A stretch of DNA of 20,578 bases from a virus, in IMG/VR virus record IMGVR_UViG_3300042288_001058, positions 1 to 20,578 of that record; one strand, given 5' to 3'. The notes under the pieces are model-generated. The model searched no databases and had not been told where the DNA came from. It saw only the letters and a program-made list of their open reading frames with translations. The position numbers and the translations under genes were made by a program. Below are positions 1-7,736 of this stretch, one piece after another. The stretch's first letter is position 1. The number at the start of each line of letters is the position of its first letter.

Positions 1-207
1 CGGCTGCGGAACGTCATCGCAGGACGCGCACACGTAGAGCCCCAGCCCAACGGGAGCCGATCCGCCGCGATAGTCTTTCTTCTCGCGAAGGGTTTCGTGC
101 TGAACCATGAAGCCGCAGCCGTCGCAGATCGCCAGAGCACGCGGGCTCTTGGCGTCGAAGTTCGGCCACTCTCGGAATTTGCGGCCTGCGCCGTGACCGT
201 ACTGCAT
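1..207 (-). CDS. Zinc-ribbon phage protein, partial (C-terminus beyond window)
   Basis: I translated this from the ATG at 207-205, whose A is shared with the TGA stop of the gp4-like gene (TGATG junction). The frame stays open for 69 codons to the window edge, so the 3' end is missing. The protein begins MQYGHGAGRK and has two cysteine pairs: CDGCGF around residues 30-35 and VCASCDDVP near residue 60. That spacing fits a four-cysteine zinc ribbon. Small zinc-ribbon proteins ending in a CxxC-DVP type motif are often found next to tail-adaptor genes in phages, but I know of no proven role. A structural or DNA/RNA-binding function is equally possible. Being a real gene is well supported by the coupled start and the paired cysteines. 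Confidence 0.8.
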   Translation of the reverse strand, partial: MQYGHGAGRKFREWPNFDAKSPRALAICDGCGFMVQHETLREKKDYRGGSAPVGLGLYVCASCDDVPQP

Positions 208-890
208 CAGGACAACCACCCGTCGATGGTGATGCGCAGCGGAACGCGCTCGCGGTCTTCCGCAGCAGCGATGTCGTAGGACTTCTGTGCCAGTATCTGA
301 AGCGTCGCCTGCCGCTCGGGCGCGAACTTCACCGCCAGTTTCGCCGAGAGGCCGGATGCGATGGCTTCCATCCAGCGGTTCGGCGCGTTCAGGCTATCGG
401 TGAAAGCCCCGGCGTCTTCCTGCATTTTCATGCGGTAGTAATACACAGTGACCGTCGCATCCTGCGGCACCGGCCACACAAATATCGACGGCGTGATCGT
501 GCGCTGGAAATAGAACTGCGTAGGACGCGCGCCCTGCTGCGCCTTGTTCGGCAGCGCCGCGTACTCGGCTCGACTGATCGGCGAGAGCATCAGATCGGTA
601 TTGATGCCGCCTGACGTCGTGCGCGCGAAGACCTGAAGCAGATTAACGGTACGCTCCTGGAGTGCGTATTCCGCCGTGCCAGCGACCAGAGACACGGACT
701 GTAGGTCTACTTCCCAGAGATTCGGCCCGTTATTGGCCCACTCCGAGAACATGAAGTTGATCGACCGGCGCGCGCTGTCGATGTCATTTGCCGAGAGAGA
801 CGATGGCGCACGTCCGCACCGCTCGAACGCTTCAGTGATGAAGTCGATCTGCGCGAGGCTAGAGAACGTGTATGTCCCACTCGACGTCAT
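207..890 (-). CDS. P22 gp4-like tail adaptor / head-completion protein
   Basis: The 227-residue protein resembles the P22 gp4 family of head-to-tail adaptors, which bind the portal ring after packaging and stabilise the packaged DNA. The N-terminal part (residues about 12-60) is helical, with a run of the type ITEAFERCGRAP followed by SARRSINFMFSEWANNG, typical of this family. It is followed by a beta-rich middle (LVAGTAEYAL, then SPISRAEYAALPNKAQQGARPTQFYF) and an IFVWPVPQD segment that matches the family's WP-P strand. An AAGG element lies a few bases upstream of the ATG. It follows the tailspike gene by 53 bp and overlaps the next gene by one base. Its place at the end of the structural cluster fits a late step in assembly. 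The family call rests on pattern recognition only. Confidence 0.8.
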   Translation of the reverse strand: MTSSGTYTFSSLAQIDFITEAFERCGRAPSSLSANDIDSARRSINFMFSEWANNGPNLWEVDLQSVSLVAGTAEYALQERTVNLLQVFARTTSGGINTDLMLSPISRAEYAALPNKAQQGARPTQFYFQRTITPSIFVWPVPQDATVTVYYYRMKMQEDAGAFTDSLNAPNRWMEAIASGLSAKLAVKFAPERQATLQILAQKSYDIAAAEDRERVPLRITIDGWLS

Positions 891-943
891 CAGCCAGCCT
901 TTTTCTTTAGCCTCGCCTACTTATCAGATTTTTCAGCAACCGC

Positions 944-3055
944 CTACGAGAACGACCCAGAGCCGATCTTGGCGAATTGGGTAGCCGCACCGCCCGTTCC
1001 GGTGCCATTCCCTAGGTTGAAGCCAGTCCCGTTCCAGGCAGCAGCATTGCCCTGTAGCCAGATAGCCCAAGTGGAACCAAGGATATCAACCCCAGCAACG
1101 CCGAGGTAGGCCAGTTCACCGGACGTGTTGACGACAGCGTCAAACACAGCAGGATCGTCCATATCCAAGAAGTCGTCAGTCTGCGCGTACAGATCAATCG
1201 CATCGACCCAGGCCGTTGTGAAGCCAGTAGACGATAGATTGGAGTACCCGACGGTTATGTTTTGGGCGTTGCTGAACCCAGGATCGTCTGAGACGAAGTT
1301 TGTAATATCAGGCCAGTCGCTTTGCACGTCTCCGTTAACTAGCTGGACGAGAGACATTTTGGCTTGGTCAAAGTCAAAGCCGATTATCAATGTCACCAGA
1401 CCATCCGCGCTGGAACATGCCACATTGCTAGTCGCGTTAAGGATCGCGGACCCAGCGGCGTTCTCAACGAGGAACCTCCAGTTATCGCCGGACAGCCGCT
1501 CTATAGAGCAGCGGGTATTGTGATACGTCATCGCGTACCTAGTCGTATTGTCAATCGCAGAGCCAACTTGCAGCCGGAATATAATCCCACCCACTCTGGG
1601 CGAACTCGGTATCCAGGCTATGTTTGACCCAGTCGGATCAGACCTTACCGCCACATCGTTTGTCTTGGTTACAGTGCTAACTGTTTGCGATGTCACGTTC
1701 GTCGTCGATGGAGCAACTACCGCAGGCCAAGACTCAACTCCAGTCTCGAAGTCGTAGTAGTTCGTCGCGCCCGGCTTAATTGACCAGGAGGAGGCTGGGT
1801 GAGCAGGGTTTAGACCAAAAACAACAATGGCGTCTTCTGGTGTTGATATGAGCCCGAATGAAGGCCCTTCAAACGTATTCGCATACGTTACAAGATTTGT
1901 GGCACCAGTAGATGTGTTGTTGGCTGAAAGGTTGTTGAAAAATGAATTGCCAGAACCCCAGCCCTGCGCTCCAACGCTAATGTTGGCGCAGATGTTCCCG
2001 TAAGACTGTATATCAACCCAATCGTTTACGTAAAAGTTTGGCTGGTTGGACCCGATCTGCGCCGTGTCTGCGGCGAAAGTGTTCCAAGCAACGAGACAAT
2101 CCGTGCCAACATCAATCTCAAAAGCCTGCGTATCCGCGACGACAATGAGGTTATTCAGCACGTCGATCCGACGATGCCTAAACCCGGTCGCGAACATATC
2201 ATTAAACTTCATGCCAGATGCGGCTGGCGTTTGACCGTCGTGATCATACCTAGCGCGCCCAGGAAGGGCGATACACCCCTGAACGATAATGTCAGTCATG
2301 TCCGACGATCCGGACGGCTGCGGACTTATGGGGCCGCAACTTGCGTGCGGTAGCCCAGGATCGCTTCCGGCGGCCCAAACATTCCAACTCCAGTTGTTCC
2401 GGAAGGTCTGGTTGCTACCGACGTTAACGATTGGGTTTTGGTAAAAGTCGTGAATCCGGCAAAACTCAACGAGAACATCCGATCCGCTGACCGTCATACC
2501 TCTGTTGACATTGTAAATGTAGCAAGACGTAACAGTCAGGTTGTCGCATTTTCCAGAACCGCTTTCAGCAAACCCGCGATACACCCCGATCCCGTAGCCC
2601 ATCGTCTTCCCGGACAGGTCGTCATCGTGGAACTCGCAGTCATCGAACGTGATGTAACTGCTCGTCGTGCTGTCAAAGGAAATTATTCCTGACGTGATCG
2701 GGATATTCCCAGATGGGTTGTAAGCCGCGCCATACGACTCATAAAACTCAAGCCATCTGAATGTTATGGGGTCGCCTGCGGAGCCATCGCAGTTATTGAA
2801 CCCTATTCTCGGCATAACGCTTTTGGCCGCAGACGACACCCCACGGATCAATAGGCCGGGCCACGTCTTTCCACTTAGGGATATCCTCGCACCGGAGCAG
2901 TTACCATCTACAAGAACCGTCGCGCCGCTAAGGTCGGCTGGCCCCGTCAGAAGATCGTTTAGCTCTGTCCAGTTGCTAACCGTATAGTCGGGCGGAGTTG
3001 GCGGAGCGGGCGTCAGTCGAACGCCTAGTTTTATCAACTGCGCCAAAGTCGCCAT
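944..3055 (-). CDS. Tailspike-like protein: parallel beta-helix plus LamG-like C-terminal domain
   Basis: The 703-residue protein starts in a TGATG junction with the upstream fibre gene. After a short proline-rich start (PAPPTPP near residue 20), residues about 25-430 show the irregular Asn/Asp/Gly-rich strand pattern of a right-handed parallel beta-helix. Examples are FDDCEFHDDD, VEFCRIHDF and VLNNLIVVADTQAFEIDVG. Residues about 435-640 look like a LamG/concanavalin-type beta-sandwich. The end (LDMDDPAVFDAVVN, LAYLGVAGVD, AIWLQGNAAAWN, then Gly/Thr-rich) matches a layout common at the ends of phage receptor-binding proteins. The likely role is host-surface glycan binding or depolymerisation. 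I see no catalytic site I could name. The stretch 944-3888 is visibly less GC-rich than the terminase region, as is common for exchangeable receptor-binding genes. Confidence 0.78.
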   Translation of the reverse strand: MATLAQLIKLGVRLTPAPPTPPDYTVSNWTELNDLLTGPADLSGATVLVDGNCSGARISLSGKTWPGLLIRGVSSAAKSVMPRIGFNNCDGSAGDPITFRWLEFYESYGAAYNPSGNIPITSGIISFDSTTSSYITFDDCEFHDDDLSGKTMGYGIGVYRGFAESGSGKCDNLTVTSCYIYNVNRGMTVSGSDVLVEFCRIHDFYQNPIVNVGSNQTFRNNWSWNVWAAGSDPGLPHASCGPISPQPSGSSDMTDIIVQGCIALPGRARYDHDGQTPAASGMKFNDMFATGFRHRRIDVLNNLIVVADTQAFEIDVGTDCLVAWNTFAADTAQIGSNQPNFYVNDWVDIQSYGNICANISVGAQGWGSGNSFFNNLSANNTSTGATNLVTYANTFEGPSFGLISTPEDAIVVFGLNPAHPASSWSIKPGATNYYDFETGVESWPAVVAPSTTNVTSQTVSTVTKTNDVAVRSDPTGSNIAWIPSSPRVGGIIFRLQVGSAIDNTTRYAMTYHNTRCSIERLSGDNWRFLVENAAGSAILNATSNVACSSADGLVTLIIGFDFDQAKMSLVQLVNGDVQSDWPDITNFVSDDPGFSNAQNITVGYSNLSSTGFTTAWVDAIDLYAQTDDFLDMDDPAVFDAVVNTSGELAYLGVAGVDILGSTWAIWLQGNAAAWNGTGFNLGNGTGTGGAATQFAKIGSGSFS

Positions 3056-3888
3056 CAGGACAGCCCATAAACCGCGATACGGGCATTGTCAGTACCCGGA
3101 GTCGCGGCCCTGACCTGAGCGGAGACTCGCGTTCCAGAGGCGATGCTTCTGTATATGACTGGAGACTGCCCCCGAGAGATTGGCGTGGCGCTCGCGGCAG
3201 CGCCAACAAACCACTGAAAATAAAGAACCTCAGAGGCCGCCGCTCCAGTACCAATCATAAACGTCATAGCCTGAGCCGCGCCGAAGGCAGTTCCGTTTCC
3301 AGCCCCAACCGCCATTACCGCCCCATAGGTGCTAGCCGTGCTGGCGATCAACTCGGTCCATCCAGACGATCCATCGTCGTCCAGCGGAACATTTGTCGAG
3401 GACGGCAGCGTGTTGGCTGTGTCCGCATTCAGGGCGGCAAATGTCGTGAAGCCTGGAGCGTCGTCAGAGCTTCCGATAATCCCCGTTACTGCGACACGTA
3501 TAGTCGCGGAACCAGAGTTCGACTGGCAGCGAGCTACAACCTGAGCGCCATTGCCAACGATTATCGGAATCATGATCGGAGCCATACTAGCAGTAGATGA
3601 CGCCGGGAGCATGAAGAAGTTCGAGACGGCCCAAGTTGACCCATTGTCAAACGACAGATCAATTAGATACCGGGACGATGTCGAAGACGCTGTTGATGCG
3701 TACAAGAAAATTCCGACATACGCAGACGTGGTGGTGCCAAGGCTTACACCAGTGCCCTTGTTGTTGGCTGACCCTGATTGAATACTGGTTCCGCTGCCAT
3801 CCGTGGCAAAACCAAGGTTCTCATAAGTGTAAGTCGGATTAGATGGCGATCCGCTTCCAGACCCCGGAAAGAGTTGGATGCCGCTCAT
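3055..3888 (-). CDS. Beta-rich virion protein, probable fibre or fibre-associated
   Basis: This 277-residue protein is dominated by Ser, Thr, Gly and Ala with alternating hydrophobic strands and few charged residues, a composition typical of phage fibre or appendage proteins. A recognisable phage-fibre block spans residues about 175-277: GWTELIAS, TYGAVMAVGAG, FMIGTGAAASEVLYFQW, then SGTRVSAQVRA and the terminal RIAVYGLS. The start shares its A with the previous TAA (TAATG junction), and the stop overlaps the tailspike start (TGATG). The three proteins are therefore translationally coupled and probably made in fixed ratio. The likely role is a connector or minor fibre that carries the tailspike. 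I do not recognise a named family. Confidence 0.65.
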   Translation of the reverse strand: MSGIQLFPGSGSGSPSNPTYTYENLGFATDGSGTSIQSGSANNKGTGVSLGTTTSAYVGIFLYASTASSTSSRYLIDLSFDNGSTWAVSNFFMLPASSTASMAPIMIPIIVGNGAQVVARCQSNSGSATIRVAVTGIIGSSDDAPGFTTFAALNADTANTLPSSTNVPLDDDGSSGWTELIASTASTYGAVMAVGAGNGTAFGAAQAMTFMIGTGAAASEVLYFQWFVGAAASATPISRGQSPVIYRSIASGTRVSAQVRAATPGTDNARIAVYGLS

Positions 3889-4886
3889 TACGCACCCTTT
3901 ACGTAGTCGATGATTCCCTTGACCGCAGCGGCGCTGGAGGTCGTGATCTGAAACGCCTCATTGTTTGCCGTCTTGAACCACCAATACGGGCTGTAATCAA
4001 ACACGATGCTACCGCCAGTGTTCGGAATATCGAAGGCCCCCAGGACCGTTGATGCGCTCTGGAAGGTGATCGTTTGAGCGGTGCCGGATGCTACGGTCAG
4101 GGCTATACGATGAGCCCGCGTGCTTTGGGCGGTGGTGGCGCTGACGATAGACGTGGTTGTCGCAGATGAAATACTGACGGTGACACGCGTCAAATCGGTG
4201 TCGCTGGACGCCACGGGGACCATAGGCGGCAACTCGGTCGCCGGAGTATTCAGAGCGTCCACGGTCGCTTTGCCGAGCGCGATGAGAGTCCCGTCTCCGC
4301 TCGCCCAGGCTGCATCAGCCTTAGCCCCTAGCGCGACGTCAGCCCCGTCGGCAATCGTAACGGCCCCACCACCACCGCCACCACCAGCCGATGATCCACT
4401 GGCGTAGAAGGTTGGGGTCACAACCAAGGTGCCCCCAACGTAGGCCGTCGTGATGATTCTCAGATATCGACCGCCGGATGCCGCCGCGTATTGGCCGTTG
4501 GCCGTTATGGATGTCGCGGTAGCGCCAGAACCTACAGTCGAAACAGAGCCAGCGACGAAACCAGAGGCGGGAAGATTCGACCACTGAACTTGTATCGTGG
4601 CGGCGCCGAATCCGCTGACCGTGAGATTAACACCCTCGAACCCCATGGTATCGACAACGATGCTCTCGTTGTTAGCCCCAATGGTAACGGACCCGTCAGA
4701 CACAGTTGCTCCGGTTAGGGAGTAGATGTTCCCCTCGGAGGCCACCTCGGATGTTAGTCCAGTTCCCGACGCACTGACGACCATTTGAGCATAGCCCTGA
4801 ACGGCCTTCTTCGGGTTGCTTTCCCCGGAGGTCTCAACCAGAACGCCTGCGGTCTGGAAAGCGCCGTTGATGCGTTCAGCGGACAT
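3888..4886 (-). CDS. Virion structural protein with polyglycine linker
   Basis: This 332-residue protein is Ser/Thr/Ala/Gly-rich. An N-terminal half of beta strands (to about residue 165) is followed by a flexible linker of seven glycines near residue 170. Next comes a segment of the type DGADVALGAKADAAW, which recurs in phage surface and tail proteins, then a C-terminal beta-sandwich-like part (HRIALTVASG, TITFQSAS, SIVFDYSPYWWFKT). The two-domain layout with a mobile linker suggests an appendage or minor virion component displayed on the particle. It starts in a TAATG junction with the basic protein gene and ends in a TAATG junction with the next fibre gene. No specific family is recognised, so the virion assignment is an inference from composition and context. 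Confidence 0.62.
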   Translation of the reverse strand: MSAERINGAFQTAGVLVETSGESNPKKAVQGYAQMVVSASGTGLTSEVASEGNIYSLTGATVSDGSVTIGANNESIVVDTMGFEGVNLTVSGFGAATIQVQWSNLPASGFVAGSVSTVGSGATATSITANGQYAAASGGRYLRIITTAYVGGTLVVTPTFYASGSSAGGGGGGGAVTIADGADVALGAKADAAWASGDGTLIALGKATVDALNTPATELPPMVPVASSDTDLTRVTVSISSATTTSIVSATTAQSTRAHRIALTVASGTAQTITFQSASTVLGAFDIPNTGGSIVFDYSPYWWFKTANNEAFQITTSSAAAVKGIIDYVKGA

Positions 4887-5071
4887 TACTTCATTCCTCT
4901 CAGCGTCTGCGCCAGTCGAGCGCGCTGGCCGATCTTACCGGGTTTCTTCGCTGCCGCAGCAAGTTTCGCAGCCGGGATGGGCTTGCCGGGTTTTGCGCCA
5001 AGTTCCTTACGGAGCGCGCCTTTATTCTCCGGCTTGATCGCCCCCGCGATCCAGTTCTTCTTCGACCGCAT
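4886..5071 (-). CDS. Small lysine-rich phage protein
   Basis: This 61-residue, strongly basic protein starts MRSKKNW and continues with GALRKELGAKPGKPIP, then AAKLAAAAKKPGKIGQRARLAQTL. Proteins with this KGALRKELG / GQRARLA layout recur in phages, often next to the DUF6321-like gene found here, but I know of no demonstrated function. The high net positive charge suggests binding to DNA or to an acidic partner. It begins one base after the preceding stop. Its first five codons repeat those of its neighbour almost exactly (14 identical bases). An overlapping minus-strand frame starting at 5085 is a shadow. Being real is likely because the motif pattern is conserved in my recollection and the gene is tightly packed between two others. 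Confidence 0.75.
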   Translation of the reverse strand: MRSKKNWIAGAIKPENKGALRKELGAKPGKPIPAAKLAAAAKKPGKIGQRARLAQTLRGMK

Positions 5072-5072
5072 C

Positions 5073-5318
5073 TCAGCAATCCCATTTCTTGCGGGCGAGC
5101 CGCAGTCTGCTGTTCGGGTCTTTAGCAGCTTTCGGGAACATTTTCATCTGTCCCTCTGATCGAGCGCAGAAACTCTTCTTGCGCGATCCGCCTTCAGGCT
5201 GCGGGGGTTTCAGATTGCTGCCGGTCGCACGGTTATACGCAGCACGGCCCTTTTCATTCAGTCCACCGGACGGGCTCTTGTGCTCCGCCTTGAACTGGAA
5301 ATCCTTCTTCGACCGCAC
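5073..5318 (-). CDS. DUF6321-like small basic phage protein
   Basis: This 81-residue basic protein has the hallmark order of the DUF6321 family: SPSGGLNEKGRAAYNRATG, then LKPPQPEGGSRKKSFCARS, then MKMFPKAAKDPNSRLRLAR and a terminal KKWDC. The family occurs in many tailed phages, and its function is unknown to me. The start is a GTG at 5318-5316, chosen because GGAGG lies about 10 bases upstream in the intergenic segment and because MRSKKDF matches the start of the next gene. The SFCARSxGQM block with its cysteine and the terminal WDC are the most conserved-looking parts. A strong hairpin separates this gene from the virion protein gene upstream. The family call is from memory of the motif order. 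Confidence 0.78.
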   Translation of the reverse strand: MRSKKDFQFKAEHKSPSGGLNEKGRAAYNRATGSNLKPPQPEGGSRKKSFCARSEGQMKMFPKAAKDPNSRLRLARKKWDC

Positions 5319-5336
5319 ATCAGCCTCCGAAGTGGC

Positions 5337-5358
5337 GGGGCGGCCCTAAGGCCGCCCC
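5337..5358 (-). other. Strong intergenic GC hairpin without U-tract
   Basis: On the minus strand GGGGCGGCC, loop TTAG, then GGCCGCCCC forms a perfect 9-bp stem with a 4-base loop, 7 bases after the stop of the gene ending at 5365. The following bases (GCCACTTCGGAGG) hold no U-run, so a classical intrinsic terminator is unlikely. It could slow decay of the upstream mRNA, act as a processing site, or partly attenuate transcription. Confidence 0.7.
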
Positions 5359-5364
5359 ATGTAG

Positions 5365-6042
5365 TTAGCCGTTGAACTGCGTGACGCCGTAGAGGCCCGC
5401 GCGAGTGTCGGTGTCCTTCAGGAACATCCACAGCGTGAAGCGAACGGTGCCATTGCAGGCGGTGTTCGGATCGAAGGTGCCGCGAACATCGCCGGTCGTG
5501 GCGGTCGCCGTGGTGGCATCTGCGGCGACGAACGTACCGTTAGTCACCTGAGCGCCGTTATCGAAGGTCACCATGTAGTTCCGCGTGGAAACCACATATG
5601 GAAGGCCGAGAACGTCGGTGGTGCCCGCGCTGCCGTTGCCAGCCAGAGCCGCCGAGATCGCGACGCGAGTCACGGTCTTGAAAGCCTTCTTGCCGGAAAT
5701 CGTTGCGGCCCCGTTGAACGCGATGTTCTCCTGGATGGAGACGCCGTAAGCGTCAGTGCCATACACCGTCGCGGTTTGCGTGGTGTCGCCCCCGTTGGAG
5801 GATGTCACCGACACGCCACGAGGCACGTCGAAGGTCGCGACACCGCCAGAAGCCAGAGCGCCGTTGATGGTCAGGTTGCCAGCGCCAGCAACGGCCTGAG
5901 CTTGAGCGATACCGTCAGCGTCCAGCGTGGCCGGAACGATGTCGTAAATGAAGATCGGAGACGTGGGGCCACCCGCAAGGGCCGCCGAGCCATTCAGGGT
6001 GAAGCTCCGCCCGACACGCACGCCGTCAGAGAAATGAGTCAT
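5365..6042 (-). CDS. Virion protein downstream of major capsid protein
   Basis: This 225-residue protein is rich in Ala, Thr, Gly and Val, with short alternating strands and almost no long helices. It starts MTHFSDGVRVGRSFTLNG, continues with SPIFIYDIVPATLDADG, and ends with GTVRFTLWMFLKDTDTRAG. This is the make-up of a capsid- or tail-associated beta-sandwich protein. Its gene directly follows the major capsid gene, uses the same GGAGA-type ribosome site (TGGAGAATAACG before ATG), and is bracketed by two similar strong hairpins. That context suggests a high-copy virion component such as a decoration or capsid-vertex protein. No named family is recognised. A minor tail protein is the main alternative. 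Confidence 0.68.
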   Translation of the reverse strand: MTHFSDGVRVGRSFTLNGSAALAGGPTSPIFIYDIVPATLDADGIAQAQAVAGAGNLTINGALASGGVATFDVPRGVSVTSSNGGDTTQTATVYGTDAYGVSIQENIAFNGAATISGKKAFKTVTRVAISAALAGNGSAGTTDVLGLPYVVSTRNYMVTFDNGAQVTNGTFVAADATTATATTGDVRGTFDPNTACNGTVRFTLWMFLKDTDTRAGLYGVTQFNG

Positions 6043-6064
6043 CGTTATTCTCCAGTGGCAAGAC

Positions 6065-6086
6065 GGGGGTGGCCGGAGCCACCCCC
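6065..6086 (-). other. Strong intergenic GC hairpin after the capsid gene
   Basis: On the minus strand GGGGGTGGC, loop TCCG, then GCCACCCCC makes a perfect 9-bp stem with a 4-base loop, 7 bases after the capsid gene stop. The sequence that follows (CGTCTTGCCACTGG) has no U-run. It has the same geometry as the hairpin at 5337-5358. The likely role is mRNA 3'-end protection, processing or partial attenuation that sets the high capsid yield. Confidence 0.7.
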
Positions 6087-6093
6087 AATCGGG

Positions 6094-6999
6094 TTAGGCA
6101 GCGCCCGAAGAACCCCAAGCCGAGCGGAAGTTGGACACGCCGAAGCTGTATCGCTCAATCGCCTTGGCCTTCAGGTTATCGGTGTCGAAGTCCGTGTAGA
6201 CGTCCGTCTCAAGGGCTTCGCGCTCGTAGTACTTCAGCCCGTTCGGAGCGTCGGTGAGCAGGTACCATGCCTTGGTGGAGGTCAGGAACATGTTCACGCG
6301 ATGACCCTGCGGGACCGCCGAGTTGCTGTAGATCGCGTTGATGTCGTTGTTCGCCGTGTCAACGCGGAACTGCGATTGCAGCAGTCGAGTCGCCGTCCAC
6401 TGAAGGTCAGGCGGCACGATCAGCTTGGTCGGCTTGGTCATGACACGCAGGCCAGCCGCGTCTCTGAACCGCTGGATGCCGACGATGGCGTCCTGAAGCG
6501 AGGTTTCGTTCAGGTCCGACTGCGTAGAGAAGGTGTTCGCCACGGTGCCGTTGCTGATCGGGTGAGACGTCGAGAAGAACGCCTGACCGTCGCCAATCGG
6601 GAAGTTGCCCGAGAAGCCGTTGTTCAGCACGCCAGCGCCGAGGACTTCCTTGGTCTGAGCCATCGACTGCTTCAGGGCCTTGGCCTGGAGCGGGAACGAT
6701 GACTGGTACAGGTTGTCCTTGATCGCCTGACGGGTGATGATGAAACCGATGGAGGTGTAACGATTGATGTAGTTCGTCACATACTGCTGGCCCATCTCGC
6801 CGTAGGCGGTCGAAGCGCCTTCCGACTTGATCTGAGCGAGGCCGAGCAGCTTCACTTCCACTTCGATTTCCACCGCCTTGTCGGAGGTGTGCTTCTCGAA
6901 GATTTCCGACCACTGACCCGGATACATCGGGTAGTCGCCGAAGACCGCTGCCAGTCCGGGGCGGAGCAGGTCGCGGATCGCGGTGGTATTGATAGCCAT
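6094..6999 (-). CDS. Major capsid protein (Mu gpT-like, HK97 fold)
   Basis: This 301-residue protein starts MAINTTAIRDLLRPGLAAVFG, continues with YPGQWSEIFEKHTSDKAVE, and then has the block YTSIGFIITRQAIKDNLYQ, which fits the Mu gpT-like coat family. The FFSTSHPISNGTVANTFS segment (middle) and the KPTKLIVPPDLQWTATRLL segment are further landmarks of such coat proteins. The end, GLKYYEREALETDVYTDFDT, gives the beta-rich axial part. It forms the icosahedral shell. Unlike many coat genes it carries no obvious N-terminal delta/protease domain, consistent with use of the separate scaffold gene at 11079-12086. GGAG lies 8 bases before the ATG. It sits between the decoration gene and another virion gene. 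The P22-like portal with a gpT-like coat is a mixed pattern. Confidence 0.88.
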   Translation of the reverse strand: MAINTTAIRDLLRPGLAAVFGDYPMYPGQWSEIFEKHTSDKAVEIEVEVKLLGLAQIKSEGASTAYGEMGQQYVTNYINRYTSIGFIITRQAIKDNLYQSSFPLQAKALKQSMAQTKEVLGAGVLNNGFSGNFPIGDGQAFFSTSHPISNGTVANTFSTQSDLNETSLQDAIVGIQRFRDAAGLRVMTKPTKLIVPPDLQWTATRLLQSQFRVDTANNDINAIYSNSAVPQGHRVNMFLTSTKAWYLLTDAPNGLKYYEREALETDVYTDFDTDNLKAKAIERYSFGVSNFRSAWGSSGAA

Positions 7000-7023
7000 T
7001 GCTGTGTCTCCGTGCCTGTGCCG

Positions 7024-7620
7024 TTAGATGCCCAAGATGCCGCTGCGATACAGGTGGTTGTTGATCAGGACCAACCAGTTCGCGAAGCTACCGACCGCGT
7101 TATCCGGCGACGGATCGAGGTCGATGATCTTGAGGTTCAGAGTTGAGGTGTCCGCCTCACTCGCGTTGTTGATCGAGACGGCGGACTGACCCGTTGACGT
7201 GCTGCCAGCGGTGTAGAGGAAGTTCGCGTTCAGGCCGCGATCCGCCAGAGCGAGCGGGGTGCCCGCAGCGCCAGCAGCGTTGGTTTCCTGAATGGTGAAG
7301 ATGACGTTCGGGTCGTCGATGACGATGGCGTCAACGGTCGAGCCGGTCAGGACGCCGGGGTTGCCGGGCCAGAACGGGCTGAACTTCGGGACGCCGGTCG
7401 TGTCGATGTACTTGACGCCCATGAACACGCCGACGATGGGCGAACCGGCAGCGCCGCGCTCAAGATAGCCGCTGGTGCCGATGGTCACGGGGTCGTACTT
7501 GAAGATCGACGTCGCGTAGGTCGTCACGATCTGATACTTGTTTTCCGATGCGGTCCAAGCCGAACCGTCCATCTTACGAACGGGAACGAGGCCCGACGGC
7601 GCGTTCACATTGAACGACAT
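7024..7620 (-). CDS. Head decoration / capsid-associated structural protein
   Basis: This 198-residue protein is encoded immediately upstream of the coat gene. It has the order MSFNVNAPSGLVPVRKMDG, then YDPVTIGTSGYLERGA, then GSPIVGVFMGVKYIDTTG and PKFSPFWPGN. Proteins with this GVFMGVKY-D and FSPFWPG pattern are commonly encoded next to coat genes in phages, where they are annotated as structural or decoration proteins. The rest is short beta strands with an acidic VDAIVIDDPNVIFTIQE block. The likely role is binding to the outer capsid to stabilise it. The start is supported by GGAG in CTGGAGACATTCA directly before ATG. It is preceded by a 149-bp gap with a possible promoter. The decoration function is inferred from position and family resemblance. 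Confidence 0.78.
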   Translation of the reverse strand: MSFNVNAPSGLVPVRKMDGSAWTASENKYQIVTTYATSIFKYDPVTIGTSGYLERGAAGSPIVGVFMGVKYIDTTGVPKFSPFWPGNPGVLTGSTVDAIVIDDPNVIFTIQETNAAGAAGTPLALADRGLNANFLYTAGSTSTGQSAVSINNASEADTSTLNLKIIDLDPSPDNAVGSFANWLVLINNHLYRSGILGI

Positions 7621-7643
7621 TGAATGTCTCCAGGCATGTGATT

Positions 7644-7724
7644 TCAGGGTTCACGCCGCGCCAGGGGCGTTCGGCTCAGTGGGTACGTGACCACCATCGG
7701 GACCAGCGGATACGTGACCGCCAT
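7644..7724 (-). CDS. Possible 26-residue peptide with internal repeat
   Basis: In the 149-bp gap before the decoration gene, an ATG at 7724 opens 26 codons ending in TGA at 7644. The peptide begins MAVTYPLVPMVVTYPLSR, so a 9-residue unit (MAVTYPLVP / MVVTYPLSR) is repeated. At DNA level GGTCACGTA-CC is repeated 27 bases apart. The repeat could be a translated peptide, a leftover of a longer virion gene, or a DNA site that happens to be open. No good ribosome site is visible. Confidence is low. Confidence 0.3.
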   Translation of the reverse strand: MAVTYPLVPMVVTYPLSRTPLARREP

Positions 7725-7736
7725 CGAATTTCTATA

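Noticed and set aside
891-943. GTAGGCG repeated twice in the gap before the gp4-like gene
   Set aside because: The repeat is only seven bases long, and there is no hairpin or promoter pattern. It is probably chance.
5776-6702. Plus-strand open frame of 308 codons across the capsid gene
   Set aside because: It is complementary to the capsid protein and crosses a gene border and a hairpin. No protein-like pattern.
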